A DNA stretch of 64,000 nucleotides from the NCBI GenBank assembly GCA_934045905.1, contig OW203769.1, positions 24,025,705 through 24,089,704 of the forward strand, written 5' to 3'. The stretch is from Leuctra nigra. Taxonomy: Eukaryota > Arthropoda > Insecta > Plecoptera > Leuctridae. Shown one piece after another: positions 48,101 to 62,556 of the stretch. The stretch's first letter is position 1, and every line of letters begins with the position of its first letter. The position numbers and the translations under genes were made by a program. The notes under the pieces were generated by a model, which saw only the letters and a program-made list of their open reading frames with translations, was not told the DNA's origin and did no database searches.

Positions 48101-50700
48101 TTCTGTTGAAACACCCAACGAAAATCCATTATAATATTATACATTTTCCATTATATTGATTTATGAACTCCGTTCAAATTCTATCAGTCATTATAGTTCA
48201 CTTTTCAAGTTTTCAGCATTTTTATACAAAACATCTCAGGTGATTTCTTTTCTCAATTTTCATACGCCACCTTTAAAAATTGGATATTCAAAACTCCTTT
48301 CAACTTCTTAAGTTCACGTGGATTACAAATAAGATCGAAGTTCGAACTTTTAGCGTCGTAGGTACTTAAAAGTTCAAACAACCCGTAAAAGTTTCGGTTG
48401 TGCTTTTAAAGCTAGTTGACTCCATTGAGCTACGAAGACTAGCTCAGAGCTTACAAGACTGATAGGTCACAAGGAACGTATTACTCAATTACTAGGTTAA
48501 TGTGCATGTTCCTTGAGCCGCCAATCTTTGATTTCTGAAATCTGAACGCTTATCATTTCCCCTCCATTTCATAAATGAATTGAAATAAATTATAGAGAAA
48601 ACATCAATCGAAATTTTATCGGTAATTGAATATAACGAATTAAATTGAAAATTTCACATCTGTTCCATAAGCAGGTATTTCGTCAATATCAATGTTATAA
48701 TTAATATAAAATATATTGAGATAGACACTTCATAGAAAAGGAGACAAATTTAAAATATTTTAGAAATATATATGCAAGTGTCATAAAATTATACAAAATT
48801 TCGTTCATTATTTTTGTATAATGCTATAATACTCTAATCAAATTGATCAGTCTATAAAAAAGAAAATATTACAACGTATACAGAAACAACAAACACTCGT
48901 TTTGTGAAAGAAAAGTTCATTCCATTCTCAGAAGAAACCTTGTCATATAACCGAGTAGTAAAGAGCCCCTCGTAAACTGTACTAATTGTCTCCACCACGT
49001 GGTACAATGAAGAGGGGGGGGGGGGAGGGGTTGTTCCTCGACGAACATCCTATGAGTTGTAAACTCCCACGAGAGTAGTTCCCGTTATTGTTACGACTTC
49101 GAATGTGGGAGAGACGTGATAGCCCTCCCCGAGAACCGAACCCCTTGCCATCGTCCCGCCTCTGCCACCATGTTGTACCAGAGCCCCTGGCGGGATAGGC
49201 ACATACATTACAAGCCTGCTGGGCGGGTGGCCTAACAGTCACTAGGTCAGTGGGGGTACATTTATATTTTAGGAACATTGTGTTATCTAGAATTTTATTT
49301 CTAGAGTCATGGGCTTTAGGATTAAATATTCAATACTATATTCAATTATATTCAATACTTTATTTTTTTAGAATTACCTATCAATATTATTTTTATTTTT
49401 TTTATTTTAGATGAAAAATGTAATTGAGATGGGAAATAAAATTAATCGAAGATGTATTATGTAACTCCTCTCACCGTTTATTGTCTGAGCTCAATAAATA
49501 AAGGTAACCAAGATTTTCAGCCAAGTAAATTGTTTTACCTACGTATCTACGTATAAAAGAGATGTCTAATGTTTTTACAGAACATTCGAAGTATATTTGT
49601 CCGTAACATGATTATTGGCACGCTATCTGAAATATCACGTTGAAATTATTAACAAGTATCACTGACTAATAACAATTATGTTTAATAATTAAATAAATAA
49701 ATAAATCGGGAGCGTAAATTTTACATCACAGGTATATAATGTGTTATTTTATTCGTTCAGAAGAAGTCATTGTCTGCCATCATAAGATATGCTCCTATAC
49801 TTATAATACTATAGGTATAGTATAAGTATAGCATAAGTAGGTACCTATAGTATCATGATCAAATTTCTGTCTAATAAAGGTCATAAATATAAATCTTATT
49901 TTTATAATTTCACCATCCTCAGAGAAAATCATATAAAGTTATAAACCCATCACATTTTATATTCAATCTATTTTTCCTGTTTATCGTTCCAGTGAAAATG
50001 TCACCCCCCATCCTCTCCATGATTTGACAACGGTTGGGATTTGTGACACATGCCCATGCCCTGAAGGTGTTAGCCATCTCCCTTCCCGTTCGACACGTCC
50101 ATTCGGTCCCATTCCCGCCAGGGGTTCACCCAAACACATATTGAATGAGGGGGGATAAGCAGATTCCATGATCCCAACTCATATCACATCCCAAGAGTGG
50201 GATGGGAAGGGGGGGGATTCTACAGTTACCCCACCATGCTAGTTATTAACTTGGCATCTTTTCAACCATCGATTCTGGGAATGAAACGTGATGTTTTCTG
50301 GGAACGGGGTGGGAAAGGGGGGTGCAATCCCTCATTCCCACCCGCATACACACGCAACCCAACCCCCATGCCCACAATTACGGGCAAGAGTCCAAAAAAA
50401 CCAGCAGCGGGCGCCAAAGAACTCGGTGGTTTAAGAACGCACGGTTGGCCTTCCCTACACAATCCCATACGTGCCCTTTTGTAGCAACTCGTTCACATAT
50501 GTTACCCATCATACACCTCGCTCAACAGAATAGAGTCAAATAATAGACTTGCTGGGCTCACTAAAATTAAATCAATACATTCACTTCAAACCAAAAATAT
50601 CTTTAAAATCTTGTGAATGCCTAAAACGGTACGCGTTTTATACGTATAAAATACTTTGGATTTTACAAAATATTAAGGTGCTGCAAGCGCGAGCGATTTT
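45186..50700. other. Non-coding stretch upstream of the 44-kb exon
   Basis: Intron in the glypican gene model. AT-rich, with a 15-nt C run (46769-46783), a 12-nt G run (49014-49025) and TAGGTACC words near 49840. GC-richer unidentified patches at about 48960-49260 and 49990-50480. The ATAACCAGGTC word near 47805 resembles one near 2777. No signal-peptide exon recognised. Confidence 0.45.
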
Positions 50701-51235
50701 GCTGCTTTTTGTAGACACTTTTTGCGATACGATTGGAGACGAAATGGGTAGACCAAATTATTTGAAATTTTAACCGTGATTAGATAAAAGACAAACTTAG
50801 GGTTATCCCTTGGTACATTTTTAATTTTTTGTTTCGTTAATTAGTAATAATTAGTGTATTTTTGGTGAAAAATTAGCTATTTTCTCGTCTTCCTGGGCAC
50901 CGTATAAAACAAAATTGCCAAGGGATAACACTATAAGTTTGTCTTTCATCTAATCATGATTAAAATTTGAGATCAATTGGTTACGGGTTTGGTCTCCAAT
51001 CGTATCGCAAATTTCATCGTTTTACGCGGTTTTGTTGAATAACCGGCGCCTAATTAACGATGCAATAAGCAAAAATTAAAAAGGGCTTCTAATAAACAAT
51101 CAGACTGATCATGTGAACATACTGTTACACTATATGAAAGTACACTATACACTACACTATATACAACATAAAAGTTACACTCACTTATGAAACAATTTTT
51201 CTCTCTCAATTTTCTAAAACGGCCGAGCGCTAGTA
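50700..51235 (+). mobile_element. Foldback repeat family 1, best-preserved copy
   Basis: The left arm TTTGCGATACGATTGGAGAC ... GACAAACTTAGGG-TTATCCCTTGG pairs with the right arm CCAAGGGATAAC ... AAGTTTGTCTTTCATCTAAT ... GTCTCCAATCGTATCGCAAA, about 95 bp each, around a central 130 bp. The right flank (AATCAGACTGATCATGTGAA to AAAACGGCCGAGCG) is also shared with 12240-12665. A short TACACTATA cluster (51122-51165) is private to this copy. Confidence 0.8.
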
Positions 51236-54200
51236 TCACCTTAATTGCTATTTTATTTGCCTTACCTAAATCTCACGCAACAAATTTCTATTTAAAATAA
51301 AGGGGTTAAAATGTTCAGTAAATTGTAAACAGCTCTCTAAATAACATTAGTTTGTTGGTGTAACAATTAAGTCCTATTACCTAGACATATTTATCAAATT
51401 TAAAAATTTATTTATTGCATAGTATTTGAACATATTTTTAAAATAATTATAACAGATGATGAAATAGCCAACATAATTAACCGATGTAGATCATATTTCT
51501 TGCTTTACGCTCCGGAAATCTTTCAGCGAGGAATGTGTACATTAAACAATTAAATTAATACACACAAACTGATTATATGCAGGCACAAAAAATATTATTT
51601 ACTGAATATATAAGGAGCGTTTATGTTTATAGGTCAATTCGTTTAAAATCTTTTATTGACGGCTAATAATGGCATATTTCCAAGAGCAGTTTTACTCACA
51701 CGGAAGACAATTTCAATAACCTACTTATTATAATAATATCTCCTGTCCTGTTCTCAGCTTACAATAATGACACTATTTTCACAAGTAAATCGGCGAATGT
51801 CTTGAAATATATAGGTAAATATAATGACTAACTTGTCAGCTACCGTATTTTTCTTGATACAAATTAAGTCATCCATACAACAACCTTTCTTGATAGCCAC
51901 AGAGCGCTATCACAAAACCACTAATGACTAATGAATGAATGACTTCATATTGTTGATGACCATCTTGTGGTAGGAGTGATGCAGGTGGACCAAACTGTAA
52001 AGTAATAAAAACAATATTGTTTTCATGACTTTGTGTGCCAGAACTTTGTGGTGAAATGCGAGTAAATACACAATATCATTACTTTTATTAAAATTTACGA
52101 AAGTTCGAAATAAAAGACTTTGCCTTATAACAGTGCTTATTATCAACAGAATAATTCTATCAACAAATAAATTAAACTAATTTTATTAATTAAAAAATAG
52201 TCTATAAAAGTCCTAAAATTATAAATTAACAATTGATTTCTTCAATTTGTTTTCATTGAGGTGTTTGCATTCATTGCATTGAGCCACCGACGCATTTCAT
52301 TGATTTTCCATGTGGCCGATACCACCAGTTTGCATTTATTCCGATTTAAAAATTAACGTTCGCAGGTACCTATACTAAAGGGTATTTGTATTGTTATAGA
52401 TTTAGTATTGCATGATGTAAACATACCTACTCTTCCTGACCTCTCGTAAATATAAAAATGATTGCAAAATAATAAAAGTAGGTACCTACTAAATCAAGTA
52501 CAATTTGGCGATGATTTTTGAACGAATAGTCAGTCACATGCTGGTTTGATTTGGCCGGGATCTTTATAAGCTTTAGGGCGTTCAAATGTGTACAATGTAC
52601 TAACACAAATGTACACACAAGTGTAATGTACGCAAGTGTTTGTCATTTGTAATTGTGTATATGTATTTTTATTTATTTAATGTACAGAAGTTGTGTTGTA
52701 CATTTCGTATGTAAAAGCGTGGAATAATAGAATTTTCATAACGTTTTGTACCAGACAAAAAACATAAACTTTCATCAGAAAACCACATGATTTACTTATT
52801 TTTCGTAATACAATTTGTATCATCAGAAAGTTTTCTGAAGATCTTGAACGCATCCTTCGTACCTACACTTCATATCTGGCGAAAATAATAACTTCTTGGG
52901 ATATGCTATTTTAGTGGGAAGTAAAAGTTTCATTTAACAAAATCTAAAAAAAAATAGGAATGTTTAAGTATAGATATTTGAGCTAAGACGAACCTGCAAA
53001 ATGCCCTTTCCCCTCAATAGTAAAATTTAAAAAAAATCTCATGTAGGTAACCATTTAGCAACAAAAAGATTAATTATATTTTTATCATAACTCTGGTCAT
53101 ACTCAAATATTATGACGGCATATATCAGGATTACGGCCCTCTGTACCAACATCTTGCTCACACTGTCGTTATGCAAGCACACGAATTAGTGATGAATAGG
53201 CCTACCTGAATCATAGGCTTAAAGCCAGGCCTGACGTTGCCCAGTGAATAGGCTTTTAGGCTTAGCATACGAGCGACGCACTTTTATAATCACAAAGAGT
53301 TGGATATTTGTAACATGGTTTAATTCAATTAGTAATATCATGAGGCAAACTGTGAGTAAAATCAATTCAAATGTGTTTTTATAATGCATTTGATATTGAT
53401 GATAATTAAACAAATATAAATTTTATTTCGTGTAAGTGAAATAGAAAGACGACATTGATATCTAATACAAAAAAAAACATGTTTTCCATGTAATGTGTTG
53501 GTAATTAAATCGGTTGTAAGCAAATTACTATATCAATTTCAATTAGTGAAGTGAAAAATTAAGTTTTGAAGATAGTATATAAAAGTATTTTCCACTCAAG
53601 GAAAATTTTCTCGTATTGCACTTGGTATTTATTCACATCCACCTATCTGAGGTTATCAAAAAAAACATATTTCACATTATGATTTAACATAATATGCATA
53701 AAAGAATTTGGAGAGAAGAAGCATAAAGTTACTTTTACTTAGGTTTAGAATATCTCTTCTCAGGTTGAAGTTCAACCTGTAACTCCCCTCGAAATGCCGA
53801 AGCGCCAAAATTTTTAATTTTAATTTAAATCAAATATGGCGCGATCGTTTCTTCTCAGAAAGATAAGTTTTTCTCCGAGTGTCATCGCCTCACTTCCAGA
53901 ATCCCGTGTTTGCATCTCAGGCAGAAGGTTAAGCCAAGATTAACTCTAAGTACACAAATATCTGTCTTGTGTATTATTACAAGAGGCTAAATTTGACAGA
54001 CAAGTTGCGCCCAGAAGACAAGTTGAAAAACCACGGTTGAAAAACAAACAACAATCACGCCGCGATGTTCTACACGGGGGGGGGGGGGGAAGGGGGGGGG
54101 GGACATATCTGTCACTAGAACCACGCGTGACCGAGTGGTCGGCAGAAGAGTTACCCACGTCACACGCCGAAAACGTTTCGCGTCAAAATTAAATTATAGC

Positions 54201-55598
54201 TCACGGAAAAATTGTCACTTGTTTCACATTTTTTTACACACGATTTAAACTGTTAGTTAGGACTTGTGACGCTTAGTTTGGTACTTTTATTTTCAAAAAT
54301 GAATTTTAGTATACATCTCTGAGAGATTGAATAACTTTGAACAATGATTCGTGTGATCTATAATCATGAGAAACGACACATTAAATTAGTATGTAGAAGG
54401 CAACACAATTATTATTATATTATATGCAATTGCCCTATAGCAAGTCAAGTCTCTTACCACTAGTGACGAAAGTTCCACAATGTTATTGAAGAGGAATAAC
54501 TTTTATGTATTTAATTTAGAAATATAAAAATATACTGCATGCATACAGAATTACAGCACACAATTCACGCACTGGATGTAATCGTTTTAATTGGCGACAA
54601 ATATGGAGGTAGATGTGCAAGAAATTTTACGACCATGACAAATTATTCACCAAACCAACCAATGTCTAAAAAGTATGACGAATATCAAAAAAATTATGAC
54701 GTAACAAATCGAGGGAACCTGCATTTTTTAGAACACACGTTGGCTTACATTTTAAATCCACAATTATTTTATTAATTGATACCTTAATTTTTTATTTTAT
54801 TTTTAAGCCAAGAAAGTTATTTTCCTGGATTAGAGAAAAACAGTATGGAAACAATTATTTAATTAAAATTGGTCTGATAATATAGATTTTCATATTATAT
54901 TGAATATTGCAAGCTAATATGTATGCAATTACTTATTTTTAGAGTTTTCAATTATGGGGTCGTGTCTGTACAGTTTGTTACACCGTTTGGAACGAATGCA
55001 CCCTCCAATATTTATTTCTCCGTTAGCTACTCAACGGTAGTAATTAAGTACTAGTAATTATATTAATATTTGAGAGTTAAGAGATCCTTCACAAAACAAT
55101 CAAGTACACAAATATCAAACTATAAAAAATATAGGTACCTACTATGCATAAAAATAAAAATCACGTAGAAAACAAAAAGTAACCCAAAATAAATAAAATA
55201 AACTCGCGAATACAAAAAAGGCATTTCACGTTTAGCATGTCTCCATTACATGGTAAGCTATGTAAATTATAATTTATTTTGACCCCTCCACTCCCTAGGC
55301 CCCTCTGCCAGCAGCACAATGCGTTTTGCTGCACAAATATCCCTGAATAGGTGAGGATGTCCGTTGAGAAGGATATTCGGTGAAACGAGTCCGAAAGGAT
55401 TTGTCTAAAGCGTGAAAGAAAGAGCGTACGTCCGGGTTTCTCGAAGACTAATAGCCTCAAGGCTAATAGGTAGTCTAAGAAAGTGTCAAGAAGGGGTCAG
55501 GAGGGTAATCCGACTGGCGCCAGAACAGGACAGCCGGGCATGTAACGGTACATAACAGTCGCCGCTCAAAACCACATCACAAGCGATTCATTTACACG
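51236..55598. other. Non-coding stretch, intron in the gene model
   Basis: Mostly AT-rich. Notable points: a perfect 19-bp palindrome CAGGTTGAAGTTCAACCTG (53761-53779), two E2F-like words nearby (GCGCCAAAA, ATGGCGCG; 53803-53845), paired G runs (54076-54102), and a Leu/Ser-tRNA-like TGACCGAGTGGTCGGCAG at about 54127. No exon supported. Confidence 0.4.
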
Positions 55599-56150
55599 AA
55601 TATTCGCACAACCAAGATCAGTTCTGCACTCTAGTGGTAGAGATGTGGTACTAGAGGAAAGGGTTCAACATTCAATTATCCATAAGGAACCTGTAGAGTT
55701 TGGATACCTCTACATCATACAACCATAAAAATTGTAAGTAGTATAGAAAAGATTATGCTTATTCGATCTGTCACCTCAGAAATGCATTTATTGTGTCTAA
55801 ATAATTATAAAATAACTTTCCGTATGAAGCTAATACGGCTTATACTGTAGCCTGATTGGTCTGTTGAACCATTTCCTGTACTCTGATTGGCTGCTGCATT
55901 TCATGTTTGCATGATTATTAGTTATTACGCTGCAATTTAACCTCGGAGAAAAATTCTGAGGTGACAGATCGATAAAGCATAATCTTTTCTATACTCGTTA
56001 CTTTTTTCAGGGTTCTATGTTTAATAGTGTATGAAGTAGAGGTATCCAAACTCTACAGGTTCCTTATGGAGAATTGAATGTTGAACCCTTTCCTCTAGTA
56101 CCACATCTCCACCACTAGAGTGCAGAGCTGATCTTGATTGTGCGAATATT
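55599..56150. mobile_element. Long-TIR foldback MITE family 3, copy 2
   Basis: 552 bp with termini AATATTCGCACAA-CAAGATCAG inverted at both ends, continuing through TCTGCACTCTAGTGG and TAGAGTTTGGATACCTCTAC. The interior is the complement of copy 1 (29817-30374), with ACAGGAAATGG and CCAATCAGAG inverted. Better preserved than copy 1 at the tips. Confidence 0.9.
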
Positions 56151-59100
56151 GAAACAGATTTCAAAATCTAACGTTTTCTTCCTAAAAAGGAGATATGATT
56201 ATTGTTTACATTTTTCTTAATAAATTTGATTCAAAATTTATTTTTTCCGTCCATTTTTTTTAATCTTGCAAATTTTACGGAAATAGATTCAGAAAATACT
56301 CAAATTACCTACACAAAGAAGTCAGAGGTTGACATCAAATGTGCTTCAAATTTCATTTAAATTCTTACGGGATTTTTATTCATTAGAAATAAATTAAATT
56401 TCCCCCTGAAATTTAAAAGTGGCATTGAAAATTATAACAATCTTTCCATTTACTGAGGGAACACATATCTGGTTGTCTAGATTATAAAATTAAATAAATA
56501 AAATTGAGTGATATGTATACTATCTATTTCTAAGGCTGCACTAAAATCGCTTTTTTACACGTTTATAATGAAGAGCTATATTTTATTACCCACACATGGA
56601 CATAAACAAGAAAATTGATTTTCAAGCAATACCTAGTTGTACTCTAAGGAAATATTATCAACTTGGCTATATACCACAAGGTATGCTTTATGCTATTGAA
56701 AAATGCTAATTAGGTATACGAAAAATCACATCTTTTAGCATTTGAATATTTTGTATGAGCATCATTACACACCTCACAAATACTTTCTTCCACTAATAAA
56801 ACGTAAATTAAAAACACATTCTCTATGAGTTGGCCTTCAAATCCGCCCGAATAGATCACTGAATTCCGTGTTATTGCGGGGGAACGTTTCGGCTCCATGA
56901 TTTCCCACCGGTATTTCATATTATTATTATATTTCAGCTGAAAAGAACGAACCCACAGCCCTCTGGATTCCAGGCACGCACAGTGCACACTATCACAGTC
57001 GTCACACAATCGACCGCCAGTTATAGAGGGCTGTGGGGGTGGCGAACTTTGAAAAATAAAATTCGTTCGTTACATATGATGTACAGAATAAAAATTAGTA
57101 TTAGTCGATCTCTAAGATGAAATACATAGGCTACAAAGTTATTATACTAATTAAAATTGTTGTCACTGATGTCGTGGACGTTTTCGGAACCATCTTGTAA
57201 TGACTGTTGCATGTTGCAACTTCACTGTTGCAACTTCACTGTTGCAACTCACTGTTGCAACTTCACCTGCCCGTTACATTTATGGCACTCACTAGTGGCA
57301 CTATGTGCGCATTGCAGAGTTTATTTTGTAAGACCACAGACCATGCCATACGTATGAAGTTTTAGCAACGGAGGTTTTACCGATATTTGAAAACAAGATT
57401 TCTGCTGTTAGGGGCAAGGCAACCAAATTATTCTACCACATGTCAAATGGTGGGGGGGGGGGGGGGGGGGCACTCACTCAAGATGGTTTTTGACACTTTG
57501 AAAACAATTTTTACGAAATTGTGAGGTTCATTTTGGAATTAGCTTTTTGCATGCTCCACATTTTTAAGCGAATCGAAGCTATCATGAAATTACATTTTTT
57601 ATTGAAATATTATATAATATGAACGAAAGAGAGATATTAATATCGTATTTTTTTTTAGGTTACATTTAACGGGTAGGTATTATACAAATTTACTCTATTT
57701 CGTGGCTAATTTTCTATTCACATTATGAAAAATATGCGAAAATAAACAATTCTTTATTCTATGATTAAACCTATAGGTACGTATGATGAAATTTGTATTT
57801 TATATAACCATTTATAAGACTTTTGCGACTTGACAATTTTATAGCCAAGATTTGGGATCAGGTGTACAAACGGAAGTATGCACATGAAATGAAGGCATAT
57901 TCACGGGTTTGGGCTTTCCATTTTGTTACTGGGTGACCGGAGATGCACTTCTACAGTCATGTCACTTGTCATCTCCAGGAATTAAAAATAGGTACCTACT
58001 TCCTCCCACACAAGGATACAGGCCTATAGAGGCATGATTTTTTTCGGGGGATTTTTTTCTAAAGGGACATAATTTGTAACATATTAAAATTAAAAATATA
58101 TTATTTGTCAAAATATTAAATTCTTTCATTCATTGTAATATAAATATTTAATTCAATTTAATTCATAAAATACATTTCGTTGTCGGTAAAACCCTCCTCC
58201 TGAAATCGGTAAGATTTCATTTCTTTAAGAGTGTATCGTTTTAAAAAATACAATGCCTACTCGAAGACAATTTATTAATTTATTAACATACTATGCCGGG
58301 GAAGCTATCATAAAATGCGCTTGTTCCAACCGCCACTGAGTCATCATATCCTTGTGATGGGAAGCATTACACTCATTCATAGGCCTAACATTCTTTAAAT
58401 CGATCTTAATATGAGGTCCTAAAAACTTTATAGTCCCCAATAGCCATTACTACATTGTTAAAGTAATGTATTAATTGATTAATTGTTCACAAGTGTTCTA
58501 ATATTTGACAAAAAATTATTCTATTGTTCTGTGTTAAAAATGTATTAATATGGTGTAATATAAAAATTATATTTACCTCAATCCGTGCGGTTCAAATTTT
58601 CAATGCAATTGGGAGAATGTGACTGGCAATTATTTTAATTTCTTCTTCTATAGATGTATACTCCAGTATAGGCAAAGGGTCTAGGTATTTGCAGATAAAA
58701 AATACTATACAATTACAAAAAATACAAATACAAATACCTACTACAATATTTATCTGATCTGAGGACATCTGAAGCTTAGAAGCTATAGGGGAAATTCTAA
58801 TATTATTATTACATACAAGTTAAAAACGTTCAAAAAGTACATCGTTAAATGAATAATATGAAAATTTTACAAATTTTTCCCATTTTTCCCCTTGAAATCA
58901 CAACACTAACGGATATAATGATCATGTTTATGGTTCGTAATGAGAGACGTTTATAGGGTCGCGAGGGGTAAATTGGATCACTCGGCCATTACTAATTCCA
59001 TAGCCACCTCAATTAGCTCGAGGGGTGCGTTATCTCGCCGTGAACTAATCTGGCGCCGATTAACCCAATGGCAACTCACACAACTCTGTCAAACACGAGC

Positions 59101-62100
59101 TTCATTACCCCCCGGTATAGTACGAGCTACTTTGCCCCGGTTTACCCTAACATGATCCGTATAACGTCATCGGACGTTATATTAAGTGAGTTCTTGCTAT
59201 ATGACGATTCTTGAGCTTTCGGTGTCTAAGAAGACGATCCATCCAAAAACGGTTTTTGGGGAAACCAAGATTGCGTCCGACAGCAAGGGGGGCTCTAGGG
59301 GAGGGACCATGGTCATGCAGGTCCGGGCCGAACAGACATGGGAAAATTGTAAATTAAAAATAACGAATTTAAAGAATTTATATGCTACAGTGTTTAGACT
59401 ATTCGGCAATTTGATTTTCTTGAAATAAATAATTGTTATACTACTATTTTCTATTATGAAGAGGCTCGGTATAGTGGGAAAAGGGAATGGGAGTTTCTCG
59501 CGAGAGCCTTTAGTAGTTTCTATAACAAGGGGCTCGTGCAAGGCGCAAGCCCCCTCCCCCCCCCCCCCCCCTTGCGCTCCAGCTGGACGCTTCGTAAAAT
59601 ATAAAATTGAACATTTATCATCTGTAAAGGTATACTTGTGTAAAATTAATGAAAAAATTATTTAAAAATATACTGCCTAAATGAGATTTTCCATTCCTTT
59701 TAGGTGAAATTGTATTAAATTTGTATTTTCATTTATATTAAAATGTATGTAATGGATGTAACATAATAGTTCAATTTATTTAATTCGTGTAGGTATAAAT
59801 TAATATTGGTATATTTTTTGGAAAACGAAACGCAATTCTCACAGGGCGATATTTCTACTACGACTTTTCCCCACTCCTTTCCAAACACAAAGCAAAACGA
59901 CAAGCTGTACTTCTACCTTCAACATTTACAAAATGTAATAAGAACCAATTTTCCCATTTTTCGCTTTACGATAATGGAAAAGTTGCTTTTCTCCAGCGTA
60001 TCGCAAATGAATAAAATTTACTTGCAAACAGAAACCAGGAAAACAGCGCGGAAAGTGCCTTTAACCTCATGCATGACTTCAAAGTCCATCCCAGGAGAGA
60101 TAATTTGCCAGCAGACAACGGCATTGCGCGACCCTCTAATTCCTCTAATTACATAATAAAATATGCAGCTTCGTCCTTGGCTAGGTATGCCAGGCTCCTG
60201 TTACTGCTATGTCAGTTTAGCTACCAGCAGTAATTGACTATAATGAGAGGGTATACGCGTAGACAGATAATAGAGCTGCTAAGTTTTGTGTTACATTTTC
60301 ACTAATTAAAAGCAAAGGTTTTCAGGGAAGCTAGGTTACTTTCATGGCTTAGTAGAAGAAAATGAATACTTCAAGGTAGGTACTGAATAAAATGTACTTA
60401 TTTCGGATACCTATACCCATAAAAATAATATATTGAGAGTAATGCGTGATAATTAATGCAGTGTCCTGGAAATTTTTTAATATAAAATATACAAAATTGC
60501 AAAAATAAAATTGACAATTTACTGAGCCGAATATCAATAGTATTGTATTCTAATAGCTGGTGGCTGAAGAAATTGGTAGGTATATACAATTATTTTCATT
60601 ATTATAGAATTATGACATAATTCCATATGGCTTATGTTCGATTTAATTTTGTCAACCAGTTACATTTCTGGTGAGGTTGCTCTCCAGAGGAAGGGTGTTT
60701 CATAATCTGATTCCTCTTCCTATCATAGAGTGTAGAGCAATGTTGGACTGATCTCATAGAGATCTTGTGGCAATGGCCGCGTCTATCACATGCGTCCCAT
60801 CCACAAAATAAATTATACATTAAGAATACGCCGAAGATGTGATAAGTTGTGATCATCCACAGTCTCCTAAATATATTACGATTTGTCTTGTCATTTGTGC
60901 TTTCGTTTATTACCTACCCCTAGTTCTTTCAACCAGAAATCACGATTACAAAAATAAATGTATTATCAGAATTGAAAACGTCAATAAAGCATGAAGATGT
61001 TGCATGGTTTAGTTAATTTAAAAAAAATAGAAGTGGGAGATTACTCTTCAATGAAATGGTTCCTAGTTTTCTGAATTTCTTGCGAATTTACATTTTTAAT
61101 GTACAGTACATTCGACACGGAATTTTCAGCAACGAAAAATCTAGTTTTTGTTTGGAATTCTTATTTTCAACGCTAATTTTGCCAAAATTTCTGGCACTAC
61201 CTCCATTCCACCCCATTTTAATAGAGGAGCAAAGAAAAATCACGTTTCTGAGGTGTATACAGCATTTTATTGGCGATTGTATTTTGGCATTTGCCCTCAG
61301 GCGCTGAAAGGTCCTGTCCGAATGGAGTATAGGTACATCCACGAACACAATATGTACGCATTTCTGAATGGTGAAATACGTCATTTCTGTGACCTTGGAT
61401 GGGTGTAGAGAGTTAGCAATTTTCCAAAAAACTATAACTTTTACTTACCGTCACTTGACCCCAAATTATTTTACCATTAATCCCCAAATAAAACCAATAT
61501 AAACAACACATTTGAGTCTGCTTGATTATACATTCGATATATTTGCAAGTAAACTAAACTCGCAACACCTGGCTTTAGATTTCACAGACACTACGCACGT
61601 GTGCCAATAGTCTGCCAGAATTCCTTCGCCCAAGTGCATTCTGTAACTCAACCTGCATGGGACGAGGTCATGAGGGAAGCATAGACATAAATAGAATGCT
61701 GACGAGACAAATAAAATAAACTAGACATCTTTTGTCAAGATGATCTTTGTTTTATCGATCGATTCTTTTATTGTGTTTGATTGCTGTCTCGAGATGATTA
61801 TGCAGCTGTTGACTAACTGATGTTTTGCATATTTGATGGCGAGTGTACACAAATGTGACGTCATAGAAAATGTCAAGTAATTAGATGATAGTGGCGTGAT
61901 GTATGAAGATAGAGTCGTATTTTTTTATGATTATATCGCGTTTTAGTTGCAATGTGATAGCCATGTAAACTAGATGATTTATGAATTAGTAAGTTACTAA
62001 ATGAACGCGGTACCTATCAAGAATATTTAAAAAAAAAAAAATGTTTCACTTACAAAACAAATGCAATTTTAATAGATCGTCCGCAAGGGGACATAAAGAA

Positions 62101-62356
62101 ACCATAGACTTTTGGGTGCGAAAATCAATGAACTTAGCGAACTTTCGTACGGCAATCAACGTCTCTTTCCTTTTTCACATTGAACTAATGTATATTTAGA
62201 ATAATAATAATAACTAGGAACAACAATGAGTATGAAAATTTAAAAGAAATATTCACAAGAAAATTCACAACATATCAATAAAATAAAAATTATTATTCGA
62301 AGAATTTCGAATGATTGTCGAAAAATTTACAAATATAGGTAGGTACCTAATATGTT
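56151..62356. other. Non-coding stretch, intron in the gene model
   Basis: AT-rich, with a 19-nt G run (57452-57470), a 16-nt C run (59556-59571), a GTTGCAACTTCACT short tandem (about 57205-57265), and complex patches at 58960-59180 and about 59990-60150 that could be conserved elements. No exon recognised. Confidence 0.4.
57205..57266 (+). repeat. TTGCAACTTCACTG short tandem
   Basis: TGTTGCAACTTCACTG or close variants repeated four times in about 60 bases, period about 15-16. Confidence 0.8.
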
Positions 62357-62556
62357 NNNNNNNNNNNNNNNNNNNNNNNNNNNNNNNNNNNNNNNNNNNN
62401 NNNNNNNNNNNNNNNNNNNNNNNNNNNNNNNNNNNNNNNNNNNNNNNNNNNNNNNNNNNNNNNNNNNNNNNNNNNNNNNNNNNNNNNNNNNNNNNNNNNN
62501 NNNNNNNNNNNNNNNNNNNNNNNNNNNNNNNNNNNNNNNNNNNNNNNNNNNNNNNN
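62357..62556. other. Assembly gap, 200 N
   Basis: Exactly 200 undetermined bases. Reading frames drawn across it are meaningless. Confidence 0.99.

Noticed and set aside
59456..59665. Proline-rich frame at 59456
   Set aside because: The proline run is the translation of a C homopolymer.
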